The position numbers were made by a program, and so were the translations under genes. Shown here in pieces: positions 28,141 through 41,263 of a stretch of DNA of 64,000 nt. This DNA comes from Casuarius casuarius (taxonomy: Eukaryota > Chordata > Aves > Casuariiformes > Casuariidae): the NCBI GenBank assembly GCA_003342895.1, contig PTFA01000412.1, forward strand, positions 186,001-250,000. The letters run 5' to 3'. Position 1 is the stretch's first letter. The number at the start of each line of letters is the position of its first letter. The notes beneath the pieces are model-generated. The model did no database searches, was not told the DNA's origin, and saw only the letters and a program-made list of their open reading frames with translations.

Positions 28141-30359
28141 AGAAAAGCAAGGTTCCAAGATTTTGCTTTCTAATTTTGCAAAGTGAGAAGACAGGTTCTT
28201 GCCCTAGGGAAGCATTTGATCTTGAGATTTTTCATTAGAAAATACAAAAGTCTGTGTGTTTTTTCAGTTTTCTTGAAAAAGCCAAGAATATTTCAGTGAC
28301 TTTTATCATTTTCTTTGGAGCCTGAATGATTAAAACAACCACCACTGCTCCTCTAACCTTTAAATGCCCATTCAAGTGGCTCCCATGCGCAAGACAAGAG
28401 TCTTGCTTTAGGTAATAGATATTACCATTTATTACTGATGTTTCTATTTTGATTTTGGTTCTGCACACACCGTGGTTATGTATATAGAAATAGCACAGTG
28501 CATTTCTGCATAGTATGAATTTTAAATCCAGAAATCAAAGCCAGTGCAAATTGCAACTGTTAAATAAATTTTCTCAGGAATGTAACTGTAAGAATATAAC
28601 AATATGTTAATCCTTAATACCTGAAATGGTCAACAATAATATGCTTGATGCTTCCTCAAAGTACAGGTCAGAAGTTAGGGATGGAGTTCCTTGCAAAGAG
28701 TGATCATAAGATATACAGCCAATTGTTATTTCTTTGCATTATCTTTTTCAAGTAAAGAAGAAAATAAGGCTGCATAAGAGGCTGAGCTGAAGGGACAACA
28801 GCTTAATTTAAAGATGTTGATAGACAAGCTCTAGCAAATCTTGTTGTAGCAGATTAAGTTACTATCCTCAGCTGTAGATCCTGCCCACCCCAGGTCAGAA
28901 GTCACTGATCCCAAAAGCAGGGTTGGCAGTAGGGAATGTGTACTGACACCTCAACCACTTCAGAGCTAAGACTTGCATCTCAGTTTGGGTCCTCTCCCTC
29001 AGACACCACACTGCACTGAAATGACTGAGGAACAAGCACGTTTTCTGCCAGTTCTGCAAGTGATGAACTAGACAAGAGGAGCTGAACAGGAAAAAGTGAA
29101 AACTGTGACTTGTAAATCACCAAGCTATAGTGACAACCTAAATTTCTTCTAAAGTAACGAGAATCAGATGCACCACTCCTCACAAATCCACCCAACCCCC
29201 CCAAATTGCTCCCATAAAAAAAGTTTCAAAAGCACAATGTAAACTTAAACAATTAGTAATTAAGTTTAACAGGCTCCGGTTAGTCATATTATGTACCTTA
29301 AAGCCTAAGCACTCAGTTTTAAAGTAGCTCTAAGAAATAAAGCATTGAGGTTTTGCGTGGAATGTTAATTATCACATCAAGTCCCAACTACAGAAGTTAG
29401 AAGCGGCATTAACACACGTAATACCAAAAGAACAGTGTTAAATATTTTTCTAAGATCTGACAGGAGTGTGCACTTAAGACGGAACACAAAACTAGTCTAC
29501 ATTTGCTACCCAGCCACTTAGGTATGCAGCTGCATTCATTAAATATTTGTATAGAAAAGACTTTAAAAATATTGACAGAAGGAGAAATTGTATGAAGTTC
29601 TCACCAATGGAAGTCAGAAACTGGCTCAGAGGAATAAGTATACATAAATTCAAGTTTGCAACTCAAGCTGTTAAATTTTAAAAAAATTATGCAAATATTT
29701 AATATGTTACTATTGGACAGGTGGTGTTTTACATTTTACACTTTCCATTAAATGAATTTAAATGCTCCATTTAAATGTGTACTGTGCAGTTACCACCCTA
29801 GCATTTACTCATTAAGATCAAACACATACAATACTTATAAATTAGGAATCACCACTGATTAGCTGTGGAAAACATATTCAAGGCTTAAAAAAGAACTTGC
29901 GCATAGAGTTCACTTTGGCAGACTGTCCCCTCCTACCACCTTTAACTGAGCTTTTTAGCTTCTAAGATCTATTTGCCTTTCTAAACAAGTACAAAAAAAA
30001 TCCTAAATGTGGCATCACAAAACTATATTTGTAACAGAGGCCCCCTCATGTCCATTCATCAAAAGTGAACCATCAGAATCTCAGTGATGACACTAAATAT
30101 GCCATTTTTGCAGAAGAGTTCACGGGGGAGCCATGACCGCCTTAGCAGGCGGATTGAGATTTTCAGCCGAGCCTGAGCTTCTTATCCTCCCTTGCTAGGG
30201 CTTCCCAGCTCTTCCGTTCCCCCCCTTTTTTTGATCAGCTTGTTACTGCTTGTAGTCTAGTGTAGTATAATATCTGGCTTGCATTATCTGGCATTTACTT
30301 GCCATATTTTTAGAGAGCAAATTTCAGTACAAAGTAAAATTTGGATTCTGCACGTTTAG

Positions 30360-31085
30360 GGTAAGAATACAAGAAACGCCCTGCTGGGTCAGTCAGACCA
30401 ACGGCCCATCAAGCCCAGAATTCTGCATCTGACAGTGGCAACCAGACATGCTGTTTAAGGATAACCTGTATTCCCCAAGCATCCACAGCTGTTGAATTCA
30501 GGACATTAGATGGTACATCCCTGACTGTTCTATCATGAACCATTGACTGTATCTGTCAATGGACCTGCTATCAGGGAATCTGTTTAATTCCTTTTTTTTT
30601 TTTTGAACCTGCTGATACTGGTTGCCTCCACAAACCATGTGGTGAACATCAGTAGTTCAGCACCCAGTCTGCAAAGACATACCCTCTTTTATCTGTTTCA
30701 AACCTATCTATCAGTTTAATCAAATGCACCCTGCATTTGTGAGCTCCACAGCCTTCATGACTTTTTTTCTGGAACCTCCATCATATCCCCTTCCAGCCTT
30801 CTCTTCAAACTGAGAAGTTCCAGTCTTTTTAGTATCTTCCTGTAAGGCTCCATTCCCTTGGATGTTTTTGTTGCCCTTTTTCTTTTTAATTCTACTGCTA
30901 TGTACTTCCTTAGATGTAGAGACCTGAACTGTACACAGGAGTAGGACAACAGTTTTGCACTACAGCAATACAATGTCTTCTGTCATCTTCTTAATGCCTT
31001 TCCTGATATAGTCAACATTTTGTTGTCTTTCTGGATGTCACTCACACTAGATAAAGCATAGTGAACAGATACTATGGTCAAAAAT
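30360..31085 (-). mobile_element. Old CR1-family LINE 3' fragment, antisense
   Basis: The plus strand shows, in the correct order, reverse-complement landmarks of the amniote CR1 3' region: ctgctgggtcagtcagacca near 30380, gacagtggc, ggacctgctatc, a gaacctgctgatactggttg block, a cctccatcatatccccttcc segment and tttttgttgccctttt. Sense is therefore the minus strand. It is truncated, strongly diverged and has no open reading frame. It sits inside the PALS1 5' intron in the same orientation as the gene. Confidence 0.85.
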
Positions 31086-34000
31086 AATTTTCTAAGAAAA
31101 TCTGTTCAATTTTATTACACTTCAGGGATATGTAATAATCCCATTACACACGTGCCAAAAATTACTTCTAGAGCTACTGGCACTGGACTACTCTCCTTTC
31201 CATACTACTAGGTAACAGTCATCATTTTTATGGGACGTATCCCATAAAAAAGGTTATTTCTGTTTAACTCCACTCTTGCATAGAAAATTGATGCTGAAAT
31301 AGAAGGGGTATCCTTGAATATACCGGAGCCGAGGTAAGAGAACAAAAGCATCACAAGACCTAAAGAAGAACCAAGACGGCAGAGCAGAAGGAAAGAAATG
31401 CTAAGTATAGGCACTACTTTACAGGCCAATCCAACTTTAAGATGCAATACAATAATAGGATAGAAAAGAGAAAGCAAAAGGTCGTAAGACTTAACAGAGC
31501 ATAGGAATGGTGTGATCCAATATATAACCTTTGTTTCCTTCCCACTATTGTCCGTCTTGCCTATTTAGAGAATGTCAGCTCTAAGACCCATGAAGGTCTG
31601 CAGAAGTACAGAATGCAAGAAAACGAGCAACAAAAATGCTGCAAAAAAAGTAGTGGCAAACACACAAAAAGCCCACACTAAAACAAGAAAGATCTAAGGA
31701 AAAACGATACATCACAACTATTCAAACTGATCATGTGATTACTCCCTAATAGTTATAGATTCACTAGTCTAAAGAAGACATTGATATCAAAGTAGAAGTA
31801 GTTTATAACCTAATAATTACTTCATGAGCAATAAGCCAAAATAGTTCTTAACTGCTGCTTCAAAACATCATGCAACGAAATGCAGAGTTCTATTTTTCAG
31901 AGAGAAACAGCTCTCAGTTGCAATTCATTTTGACTTCTCCTTACTTGAAGATTGGCAAAAGGTTAAAGAAAGTAATGGCCTACCAAGTATTTCAAAACAA
32001 CTCATCTTGAACAGCTTTTCTCCTGTTGAGTTTCCTTAAAACTATCCTTAGGATTTTTTCTTCTGGAAGGAAGGACAAATGACATTTGCTTTTCGGATCC
32101 CTAGCTTTCTTTGGGATATACTTACAGTCCTTGATCTTTTTGTCTTGCTTGTTGAGCCAAAGGAGAAAAAAGAAATTTAAGTTGGCTAAAAGGTAGAAAG
32201 TATCCATCAGACTCTGTAGAAGCCACAGATAGCCACTTTCCTCCCCTTTCCACTGAAGGCAAGCAACTGACACCTTAGCAGTTCTAGCTAGTACTCATCG
32301 TAACGCCTTGAAGCAACATGCTTTGCCAGGAAGAGATTGTATCACAGTGGTTAAAGTCTTGAGAGAAGAACACAGCACACACTAGATGAATATTCTAAGA
32401 ATGGGCAAGAACCATCATAAAGTGATAATACAGCGCAAAAAAAAAAGTCCACTAATCTAACAAGAACTTGAGACTCAAAAAGAATTTTAGTGCATTTTAT
32501 AGCTCTTCAAGAAATGAAGTGTGAAACAGACTATTCGGGCCTAGTCAAAACCAAACTGTAAATACTACTGGGCTCATAAGCAGCTTTTATCTCATTTCTC
32601 TAAGAGACTGTGCTTCCCTCTAAGTAATTAGGTTACAAATTTAGAACACACCTTGATTACTGGAAAAAAAATGAAATGGTTTGAGCTTGCATTATGTTTC
32701 AACTATCCCGCAACAACTTCTAAATACCTATATCCAGTTCAATTTCCACTCACTTTCCTTTTTTCCTGCATCTGAGAATTTTTAATACTGTTTAAAGAAA
32801 ATGTTTAGTGCTACCATGCAGTAGCATTTACAATTCTATCACTGCTTGATCCTACAGGAACTGATTCTGCAGAAAGCACATGACATCCAGTATACTATAT
32901 TCTCCCACTAAAACACAAGACTAAGTTTATTTGCTGACATCATAGGTCCTTTCAAACACTGGGAAAAGAGAAATTCACTCTCTGAAAACAAAGACATACA
33001 TACCTAAGAAGTTAAATCAATACAATACAAACTAATTCAATGCTAACCCTCTGCTGTTTGAAAACTATGGATGCATAGCCCAAAAGCACAAGTTTGGCCT
33101 TCAGAGATGAGAGAACATTTAGGAAATAGGACCTACTCACTATAGGAAGTAGTAACACACTCTTTTTGCCAATACAAGACTTGCATCTAGTTTCTGTTGA
33201 GCACAAGCCATTAATTTGTAATATCTCTTCCACAAAAGCAGCTTTAATTTCCTTAGACAGCTGAGGTGCACTGTATTAATCCATGATTAATCTATCTCCA
33301 TACATAACCTGTCTCAACTTTGATTAACAGTAGCAGACAAATCAACAGTGGTTTGATAGAACACAATAAACCAGGCTAACCACAAGTTCTCAACCAGGAC
33401 ACTGAGGGACACTGCTTGATCTGACATTAAGGTCAAGCCTTTAGCTTTATGCACAGAGGCATCATATTCTAAAGAGAGCATTGTCATGATATCTCCTGTG
33501 TTGAAGAATTTAACAGCTCAATAGCACAACTGCCATGAAGAAAAGATGCTTCCCTACCTAGAATTCTCCTCTGCCACACAAAAGACCAGCTCCTAAATAA
33601 CTGACAAATAGAAAAGGAGTTGTCAAGGCATACTACCTTAACCGGACTTGACTATGAAGATCATCTCAGCTAACAGAACACTTGGTTACACACCTGAATA
33701 TTGACTGACATGAGAGCTGATCAGCTGATCTCTGTCACCCAAACTGAGAGTAAGATCCTGGGAGGAAGACAAGCAGTGAGAAACATCAAGTGAAGTCATT
33801 TCTCTCTTCTCTGAACAGTGATTTTACTAAAGCATCACACTAATTACGTTTTACCAGCCTTTCAGCCTTGAACAAGATGAACATTTTAACAGTTTTGTTA
33901 TTCTTTCATATATTCCTCACTAAATGTACGTCACTCGTATGCTATCACACTGCTAACAACATGCTCGTACATAAACCCCTGGCATTCCTTATAACACGCT

Positions 34001-35365
34001 ACTGAAATGAGAAGCAACTCTCAGGCACTAATACACATTGTCCCCCTTTGATGACAAATGTTTGTGATCAGAACTTCACGACAAATCAGCTCACCACCAC
34101 TGGTGTCTAAATGAGCAGTTCTTTTCCACTCTCTCCTTCCTGACTTTAAAATGTATACTTATCCTTGGAAACAGAATTGGAATGCATATAGACACCTCCC
34201 AGCGGCTACTGCCAGGTCAAAGAGCAGTTGCTGGGGTTGCAGCAGCACTTCCTAGTTATCAAAGGTTTTTAGTTTTGCCAAATTCAACACTCTAGAGAGC
34301 ATAAAGATATCACTGAACAACTTCAGCTATAAAAATGAGGCAATTCACACTGACTTTTCACACAACAGTTGATATTAATACACAGGTGTGGTCTTTAGAT
34401 GCTACTGTACTCTGACTATACAATACTTGAGTTCTACTAATGCCTTTTGTAAAGGACCATTTAACTCTTATCCCTTAAAGTACTCTTCCCAGAAATCAGC
34501 TGTGGTTCTAGTATATTTCCTTTCCGAAAACCATTTGAGAGCCTTTTGACTTATCTGTTATGCTCAAATAAGCCACTACTTTCCCACTGCATCTCCATAA
34601 TATGAACGCTAACACAATACAAGGATGAAATTCATAGTTTGTTTTCTAACACATTTTTCTACAAACTAGCTTTTTTCCAGAATTTCCATCATTTCATCTG
34701 TTTTTAGGTTTTTGAGGGATATGGAGAATTTGTTTTCTATACTGATAAAGCATGGTGAATTCAGAATGCTAAACTTGATGATTGACAACTATGACCTACA
34801 CTGTCGCACATACCAATTGTCAAACTTCTTCTCTAAGCCTAGAGAAGAAATGCAAAAAATGAAAGACCAGAGAGGTGAGGCAGAATTAAGTATTAAAAAT
34901 GTTAACAGAAAGTCACTTTAACTAATTCTTACTCATAATTTTTCTTTGGAAGACAATTATGACCTACCAAAACTGATACATGATGCAATAGGCAAATCAC
35001 TTACGGAAACATAATGCATTGCAGTGATCTTCATATAGCAGATAACAATTATAGGTATGTTGAAATAATTGCATTTTTGTTATTCCTTATCTTGTAAGAA
35101 AGTAGAAGTAGATCCACAAGAAAATCTAAATGCCTTGCCACTTACTAGACTCCACAGCCTCCAGATAAGCAACCAGGCTCCTTCTGCGGTGAAAACATTA
35201 AGTTACTGATGCTGTTCAAATGTCTAAAACTAAACCTGAGTAGCAAATGGCCAAGTTAGCTGAGAATAAACAAAAAGAAAAAGAATAGAGACTTAACCCC
35301 CCCAGAATTTAACTCTACACTACAAAAAAAATATTCCTTTTCTCTTACTCATTCAACATTTGGCC
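31086..35365 (-). other. PALS1: PALS1 5' intron segment
   Basis: AT-rich intronic sequence without recognisable exon, RNA gene or repeat beyond short homopolymers. A 69-codon plus-strand frame at 34712-34921 has no motif and no paired splice sites. Confidence 0.7.
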
Positions 35366-35369
35366 CACA

Positions 35370-35620
35370 TGCAGGAGGGCTGGGTTCAAATCATCAATCT
35401 GTACTGATCATTTGCCCTGACAGCCAGTCCCTAGGCTACATACTCTGCTTGCACCCGGCCCCAAGGGAACACTACTCCTCAGGAATGAAACTCACTGGAG
35501 TCTGGAAGTGCCTGACATCAAAACACACGGTGGCCTGCCCATTAAGGCATTCCCCTGGGAAATAACAGGTGTGGATTTCAAGTCTCCCCCAAACAGTAGA
35601 GCAATTTGAACCTGAACTTC
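35370..35620. repeat. tRNA-like ancient amniote repeat
   Basis: Contains gggctgggttcaaatcatc, a pol III B-box-like word, then ttgccctgacagccagtccc. Further on, gtggcctgcccattaaggca is followed by cctggg, gatttcaagtct and gcaatttgaacctgaa. The sequence of half-matching direct and inverted words resembles a widespread tRNA-derived amniote repeat with GGTTCAAGTCC and CTTGAACC arms. The family name could not be resolved. Confidence 0.55.
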
Positions 35621-37955
35621 AACATACTGGCCAAGTATTCAAACCACTTGTTAAGAGAGGCAACATCACATCACTTTTTTTGCAGAAAAGAAGTATGCAG
35701 GATTGGCCCTCTCTTTTTGTCTCCTGCTTTAAAGACTAGAGTCACTCCTCCTTATACAATTCATCTCTGTGTTACTAACGTTATCTCTGCTCACTTTCTT
35801 ATTCAACTGATGCATACTTTGAGAGTTACAGTATGTTTTTCTTCCCAAACAGCTATTCATTAGTATGCAACTGGACATCCGTAGGAGTATAAAACAAGTG
35901 TCTATCAATAGATAGGCATATTTTAACACATCTGTTTGGGGGAAAAAGAAAAAGCTTATTTGAAAATATCCTGGCATATAAATAACTTATCTGGCTATAA
36001 CTTTTCTTTCTTTGTTTAGAATTCTGCTTCATATTTTGACCTGAACTACACTTAAAGCATTTCACCACATAATTATGTCAGAAGCACGGGGAGGAGGATG
36101 CAAACATAAAACATTTCTTTTGCCAGAATTACTGTGTTGGATAAAGCACTTCAGTGGATAATTATACTAGAAAAATATTTTTGACAGCACACCTGATTTC
36201 AAATCACAGAATAGGCCATGTTTCCACCAAGTGAGTTTTCTATCACAGATGTACCATCAGATCTTTTCAAATATACAAATGCCTCACTTTGCCCATTAAT
36301 AAAAAGAAAACAACGTAACATCATTTAATTAATACTTAAGAGAAGTTTTGAGGTTTTCTGATGAATGAACAAAGCAACAATTACTTTGGTGTTCCAAATA
36401 CCATAATATCAAGCCTTTTTACAACACTGCTTGTCACATTAAGAAGTTTTTTTTTTTAAATGGCCAGATGCCACAAAGCTTTAGAATTTTAAATTTGACA
36501 TATGAATACAAATACTGATCCTTTTTTCTAAGAAGGAGCAGACTGTTTGAACTCTTAGCCTTCAGAATTCTAAAAGCCTAGTATTTTAACAGGAATGCAG
36601 TTAGTCAAAAGTACAAATTAGGAAAATCTGAATAGCTGAAACAGGTAGTTGCAACTGTTACTATTTGATGCTAAGCCCCAGTCTTTAAGGGGACATCATA
36701 ACAGAATTTACATCTACAAATGCCGCAGGATTTTTAAAAGCTTACAACTTCAAACTGTAGCGAAAGATTTTAATTAAAAAGCAGCAAATAAGTATTATGC
36801 AAATATAATTATTTACATGGAAAAAATACAGACAAATAAGAACTTCAGACTACATTAAGTTTTGCGTGTCCATAACCCTTGGTACGAATGCTAACTTCTA
36901 CATTACACTTTTACTGGTTCTACATCACACGTTGCTGTGATAATGAAAGACGGCTGGCACCCCTCAATGGCCTGAGTAATTCTTGCAAATTCCTAAGAAG
37001 GCTAACTCAGTTTACTGGAAAAATATTTTGATTTACATTTCAAAGTAAGTTCAGATCTTGTGAAAGGAAATTCAATAAAATTTAAGTAAAATCATTATCT
37101 TTACCATCATCTAATTCCTATAGAACAAAAATTACCACCCACAACTATTCCATACATTGTAAGGAAACATGACATGTTGGAAGAAGGCAAAGTTTGAAAG
37201 AACTCCTTTGAAAAGAGTGATCATATATTAATAGTAATGTTAATTAAATTTAACATTCTAGTACACTCCTTCACGAAGTGCTGCAATACAAATATTTGAT
37301 ACCTAGTTAAACCATCTACAACACTAATCATTAGTTAACATCTTAGTATGTAAAATACAGAGGGTTTTTGGATCACAGTACGTTGGAAAACAGTTAACAC
37401 ACGTATAAAACACAGCTACATTCTAAAGTGTTGGATATTTAAATTTGTAACTACAGTTCTAAGATGATTATGATAAAAGAAAAAAAAGGAGCATTTGTGA
37501 AAATTTGGATGACAGATTAAAAAGAAAAGATTACAGGCTTGGATGCCTCACCAAAGAGGCATCAAAGATATCCTATTCTTAGGAAATTCAGGAAAAACAC
37601 CCCAATCCACCCAAAAGACAGACAGGCCACTTTAAGGCATCTGAAGCTGTGCACGAAAGCAGCAGACACTTGAAGAAAAACACCAATCACTGTCTAAAAG
37701 CTCAACTACAACGTCCAGTTATGCAGAACACGAGTATTTTGTTCCAGTAAGCGAGCTATGCAGCTAGTTTATGCCCAAATATTCCAATCATAGAGGGTTC
37801 AAGCTGACTTTTCCCCCTTTCGTATTCCTGATTATCCAATTTTTTTTTCCAGAGGTCCGTCTCACCTAAGAGACATCTAATTAAAGTTATTATTTTGGAC
37901 AGATTTCTCCCCCCCCCCAAATATCGACAATTTTTAGTAAGGTCAAATACAAAGT
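35621..37955 (-). other. PALS1: PALS1 5' intron next to CpG island
   Basis: AT-rich sequence approaching the promoter. No exon is supported. Confidence 0.65.
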
Positions 37956-37959
37956 AATT

Positions 37960-39300
37960 TACGTTTCTCGTGCGTTGCGGCTCAGCACACTCCCAGTCGC
38001 TCTGCTCGCTGCTGCTCGCCCGCACGATGCCCGGCGGGACAGCGCTATCGCGACAGGGACGCTGCCGACACAGCCCTTCCGCGCACCTCGTGGTCCTGGC
38101 CAACACGCACGTTAACGCGCTGGCGGTCGCCCCTACCCAGGCCGCTAATCCCGCGGAGCTCCAGAGACCGGCAGTCCCGCCGCCGAGGGCCCTTCCCGAG
38201 CGCCGCCCCGCCGGGAGGCGGCAGCGCGGAGGGAGCGGCGCTCAGCGCGCCCTCACCGACGGCCGGGAAAACAGCGACGGAACCGCCGCTCCCGCGGCAG
38301 CGCCGCCNNNNNNNNNNNNNNNNNNNNNNNNNNNNNNNNNNNNNNNNNNNNNNNNNNNNNNNNNNNNNNNNNNNNNNNNNNNNNNNNNNNNNNNNNNNNN
38401 NNNNNNNNNNNNNNNNNNNNNNNNNNNNNNNNNNNNNNNNNNNNNNNNNNNNNNNNNNNNNNNNNNNNNNNNNNNNNNNNNNNNNNNNNNNNNNNNNNNN
38501 NNNNNNNNNNNNNNNNNNNNNNNNNNNNNNNNNNNNNNNNNNNNNNNNNNNNNNNNNNNNNNNNNNNNNNNNNNNNNNNNNNNNNNNNNNNNNNNNNNNN
38601 NNNNNNNNNNNNNNNNNNNNNNNNNNNNNNNNNNNNNNNNNNNNNNNNNNNNNNNNNNNNNNNNNNNNNNNNNNNNNNNNNNNNNNNNNNNNNNNNNNNN
38701 NNNNNNNNNNNNNNNNNNNNNNNNNNNNNNNNNNNNNNNNNNNNNNNNNNNNNNNNNNNNNNNNNNNNNNNNNNNNNNNNNNNNNNNNNNNNNNNNNNNN
38801 NNTGCACGTACGCGCGGGACCCGCCCCCCGCCTGGGGCGGCGCCTCGCCTGGCGTCGCGCGGGGAGGGGAGGTCGGTGGGGGAGCGTGGCGGCGCGCGCG
38901 CCCCGCGGGGGTTTCGCAACGGCAGCGCCCAACGGCTGCCGTCGTGGTCACGCGGGCCGGGTGAGGGCGCAGGGCCGCCAAGGCGCTCCGTGCCCGCAGT
39001 CGTGTCCCGGAGGGGCACCTCGGCTGGAGTCGCGGCTCTCCGAAGGGCAGCTCTGTCCTCGCTGTGGCCCGCTCCTGCCTCCTCTCCGCCGCCGGCTGCC
39101 TCCGGAGGCAGGCAGCCTCCCTCCGCTGGCGGCAGCCTCGGCGGGCAGGTGCCCCGGGCGCTCCCTGCCACCTGCCTCCCTTCCTTCCCCGCCCGCTGCC
39201 AGCCTCTCCCCGTCATTCCCCTTCCCCCCGGCTGCTGGCTGGCAATCTCGGCTGAAGTCTGAGCGGCTCGGCCGGGCCTCGGACTGCTGCCGGAGGGAAA
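37960..39300. promoter_or_regulatory. PALS1: CpG island, probable PALS1 promoter
   Basis: GC rises abruptly from about 37960 and stays high to about 39300, with very dense CpG and GGCGG/CCGCC boxes, interrupted by 495 undetermined bases. It is the only long CpG island in the window and lies upstream of the PALS1 start codon on the minus strand, so it is the likely PALS1 promoter and non-coding first exon. A candidate minus-strand donor is GTCG|GTGAGG at 38257/38256, but other GT sites exist. A plus-strand donor-like GGTGAGGGCG near 38959 allows a divergent transcript. Long open frames across the gap on both strands are products of GC content and N and are not genes. Confidence 0.8.
38308..38802. 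other. Assembly gap (495 N)
   Basis: An uninterrupted run of N inside the CpG island. The transcription start and first exon of PALS1 probably lie in or beside it. Confidence 1.
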
Positions 39301-41263
39301 GTGTTTATTCCGAGATTCACCTTTGGAAGAGCAGGGAGAGGCTCAGGCCAGAGAATACCCAGGCATCGTCTCTGGAGCGGAGGAAAGAGGTCATTAAATG
39401 CGGTTTTACCAGGCCTATACCCATGGCTGTTTTACAGGACCATGGAAATACATCTTCAGCGCTGCAGTTTAGTTTGGCTAAACTAAAAACTAAACTAAAA
39501 CTGCAGTGCCACCCCCATTTTTTCAGGCTAGCCTGCCCAGACTGTTACCTGAGGTGTTAAAAGAAATACAAGAATCTGAGATGACTTGACCGTGCCAAGA
39601 TGGCTAGTTCCACATAACAACATGGCCAGAAAAAGGGATTTCCTAGACCACTAAAAAGTCATTGAAGAGAAACCTCCTTTTTGCCCATCTCTTCTTGCTT
39701 CAGCTTAACCATTTATAGCTCTATCATTTTCAGGTATGAAATCCAGATACAGACTTTTACCTTCCTACAGTTTGACCCTATACCATGTTTTCTTTGGATC
39801 CCTTTTAAACATGCACATTCTCTCTCATTGTGTAAATCACAAAACCAGATCCCATGGTTTTCTTTCCTGAGCGTACAAAATCGCCAGTTGACTTGCCATT
39901 AATGTATGTCCTGCCAGCCACTTGCAGAGGAAACTGTTAGACCTTTTCATGCTGTGGCTCACGCTCCATTAGAGTTTTTCATTTTCAGAGCAGCAATCCC
40001 TTTTCACTATACAGAACCCACTATTTCAATTCTGACCTTGTTCAATAACAAGGGTCTTTGAATCAAGTGAGCAGGAGTGGAAAAAGTGGAGCATTACAAG
40101 AAATATGAATATAGGTGGATTGTAGAATTATTTACTTTGCAAAGGAAAATGGAGGGAGAACACTGCAGTACTAACTCATGGCTGAGCAGCACCCAAAGTA
40201 GCTCTTTTCACCTTCATATGAAAATGTTAACATGAACCTTTTTTTTACATACTGTTTTAGGAAAGGACCTGAGAACCAAAAAAGACTTCCTCAAAACCAG
40301 ATAAGTGCCTAGAAGTTGCAATGGCTACAAAAAGTGTCTAGGTTTAGCAGCTGGCTGTTCAGTGGTGTCATCCTCATCCAAATTGCTAGTTTACTTTTCT
40401 ATATCCAAGTTTGGTGTGAACAGACTAAAAATGCCACAAGTTCTGATTACAACTTCTTTCAGTTGACAGCATTTCTTGTCCCTCTCACTGGTCTCAGTGC
40501 CTCTAGTGTGCATGTTACCCAAAGCCCATTACTAAACAGAGGAGTTTTCTTCAAAGTTTTACACAATTTGTCATAGATCAGAGAAGGATTCACACCAGCT
40601 CCAGATTTTCTGTTTTTCTCCTTTGTTCTCTTACATTTGTAGTTGAAGTTTTAATCCTTTCCAAGGGTTGCCAGACCAGGTTAAGACTGAGCTTGGGATA
40701 TCTCTTGAATATAGCTGCTTAAAGATCTGTTTGTCTCTTTGGTAACCAATCTCCTCCCTCTGGCTTTCACAAACCCTAATATTAGCCTTTGCCCAGTTGG
40801 CAAATCCATTCATAAGATGCTTGAATGAGGCATGCTTGTCTAATTCTGCCCAAGAGATTAAAATATTCTGTCAGACCAAGAAATTGTCATACCTGAAAAG
40901 GTTTCACAATAAAGCACAGGTTCAGCAGCATTATTTGTAAAGAGCCAGATAACTTTTTCCTTTAAATCTTTGTGATAGCAATTTAAATGAACAGATCTAA
41001 ATGCTAGTTCATTTTGCCTTGTGGGTACTGTTTATTGGTATGCTGAAGAACACACAAATTGCTGTGAGATCATCAACGTTTCAGCTTGAATTTAACAAAA
41101 CGTTCAAATTAGAAACAATATATACAAGGAAAGAAGACAAATGGGAGGATGAGGAAGGAAATTGAAAGATGATTGGGAAAGTGTTTATTTTGTCTTAACT
41201 GACTGATCTTTGATATGAGGATCTACTAAGATAATTCTTAACGGAAATCAGAAAACTACTTAC
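39301..41263. other. Interval upstream of the CpG island
   Basis: No recognised gene. A minus-strand open frame at about 40631-40880 (containing FANWAKANIRVCESQREE) follows an AG preceded by a moderate pyrimidine tract, but matches no family I know and has no clear donor. Confidence 0.5.
39462..39506. repeat. Short inverted repeat
   Basis: CTGCAGTTTAGTTT and AAACTAAAACTGCAG flank a short spacer, giving an imperfect hairpin bounded by PstI-type CTGCAG words. It lies just beyond the CpG island. Confidence 0.8.

Larger units (their letters stand above)
18801..30355 (-). other. PALS1: PALS1 5' intron (middle part)
   Basis: AT-rich intron with no recognisable exon. It holds the poly(T) tract at 20419-20522 and a G-rich run at about 28118-28137. 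Nothing else is supported by motif or splice evidence. Confidence 0.75.

Noticed and set aside
34712..34921. 69-codon plus-strand frame (MRDMENLFSILIKHG...)
   Set aside because: Looks protein-like but has no recognised family, no flanking splice pair and lies inside the PALS1 intron.
37970..39262. Very long open frames (242-430 codons) on both strands across the CpG island
   Set aside because: They exist only because 495 N are read as open codons and because GC-rich sequence has few stops. No domain is visible.
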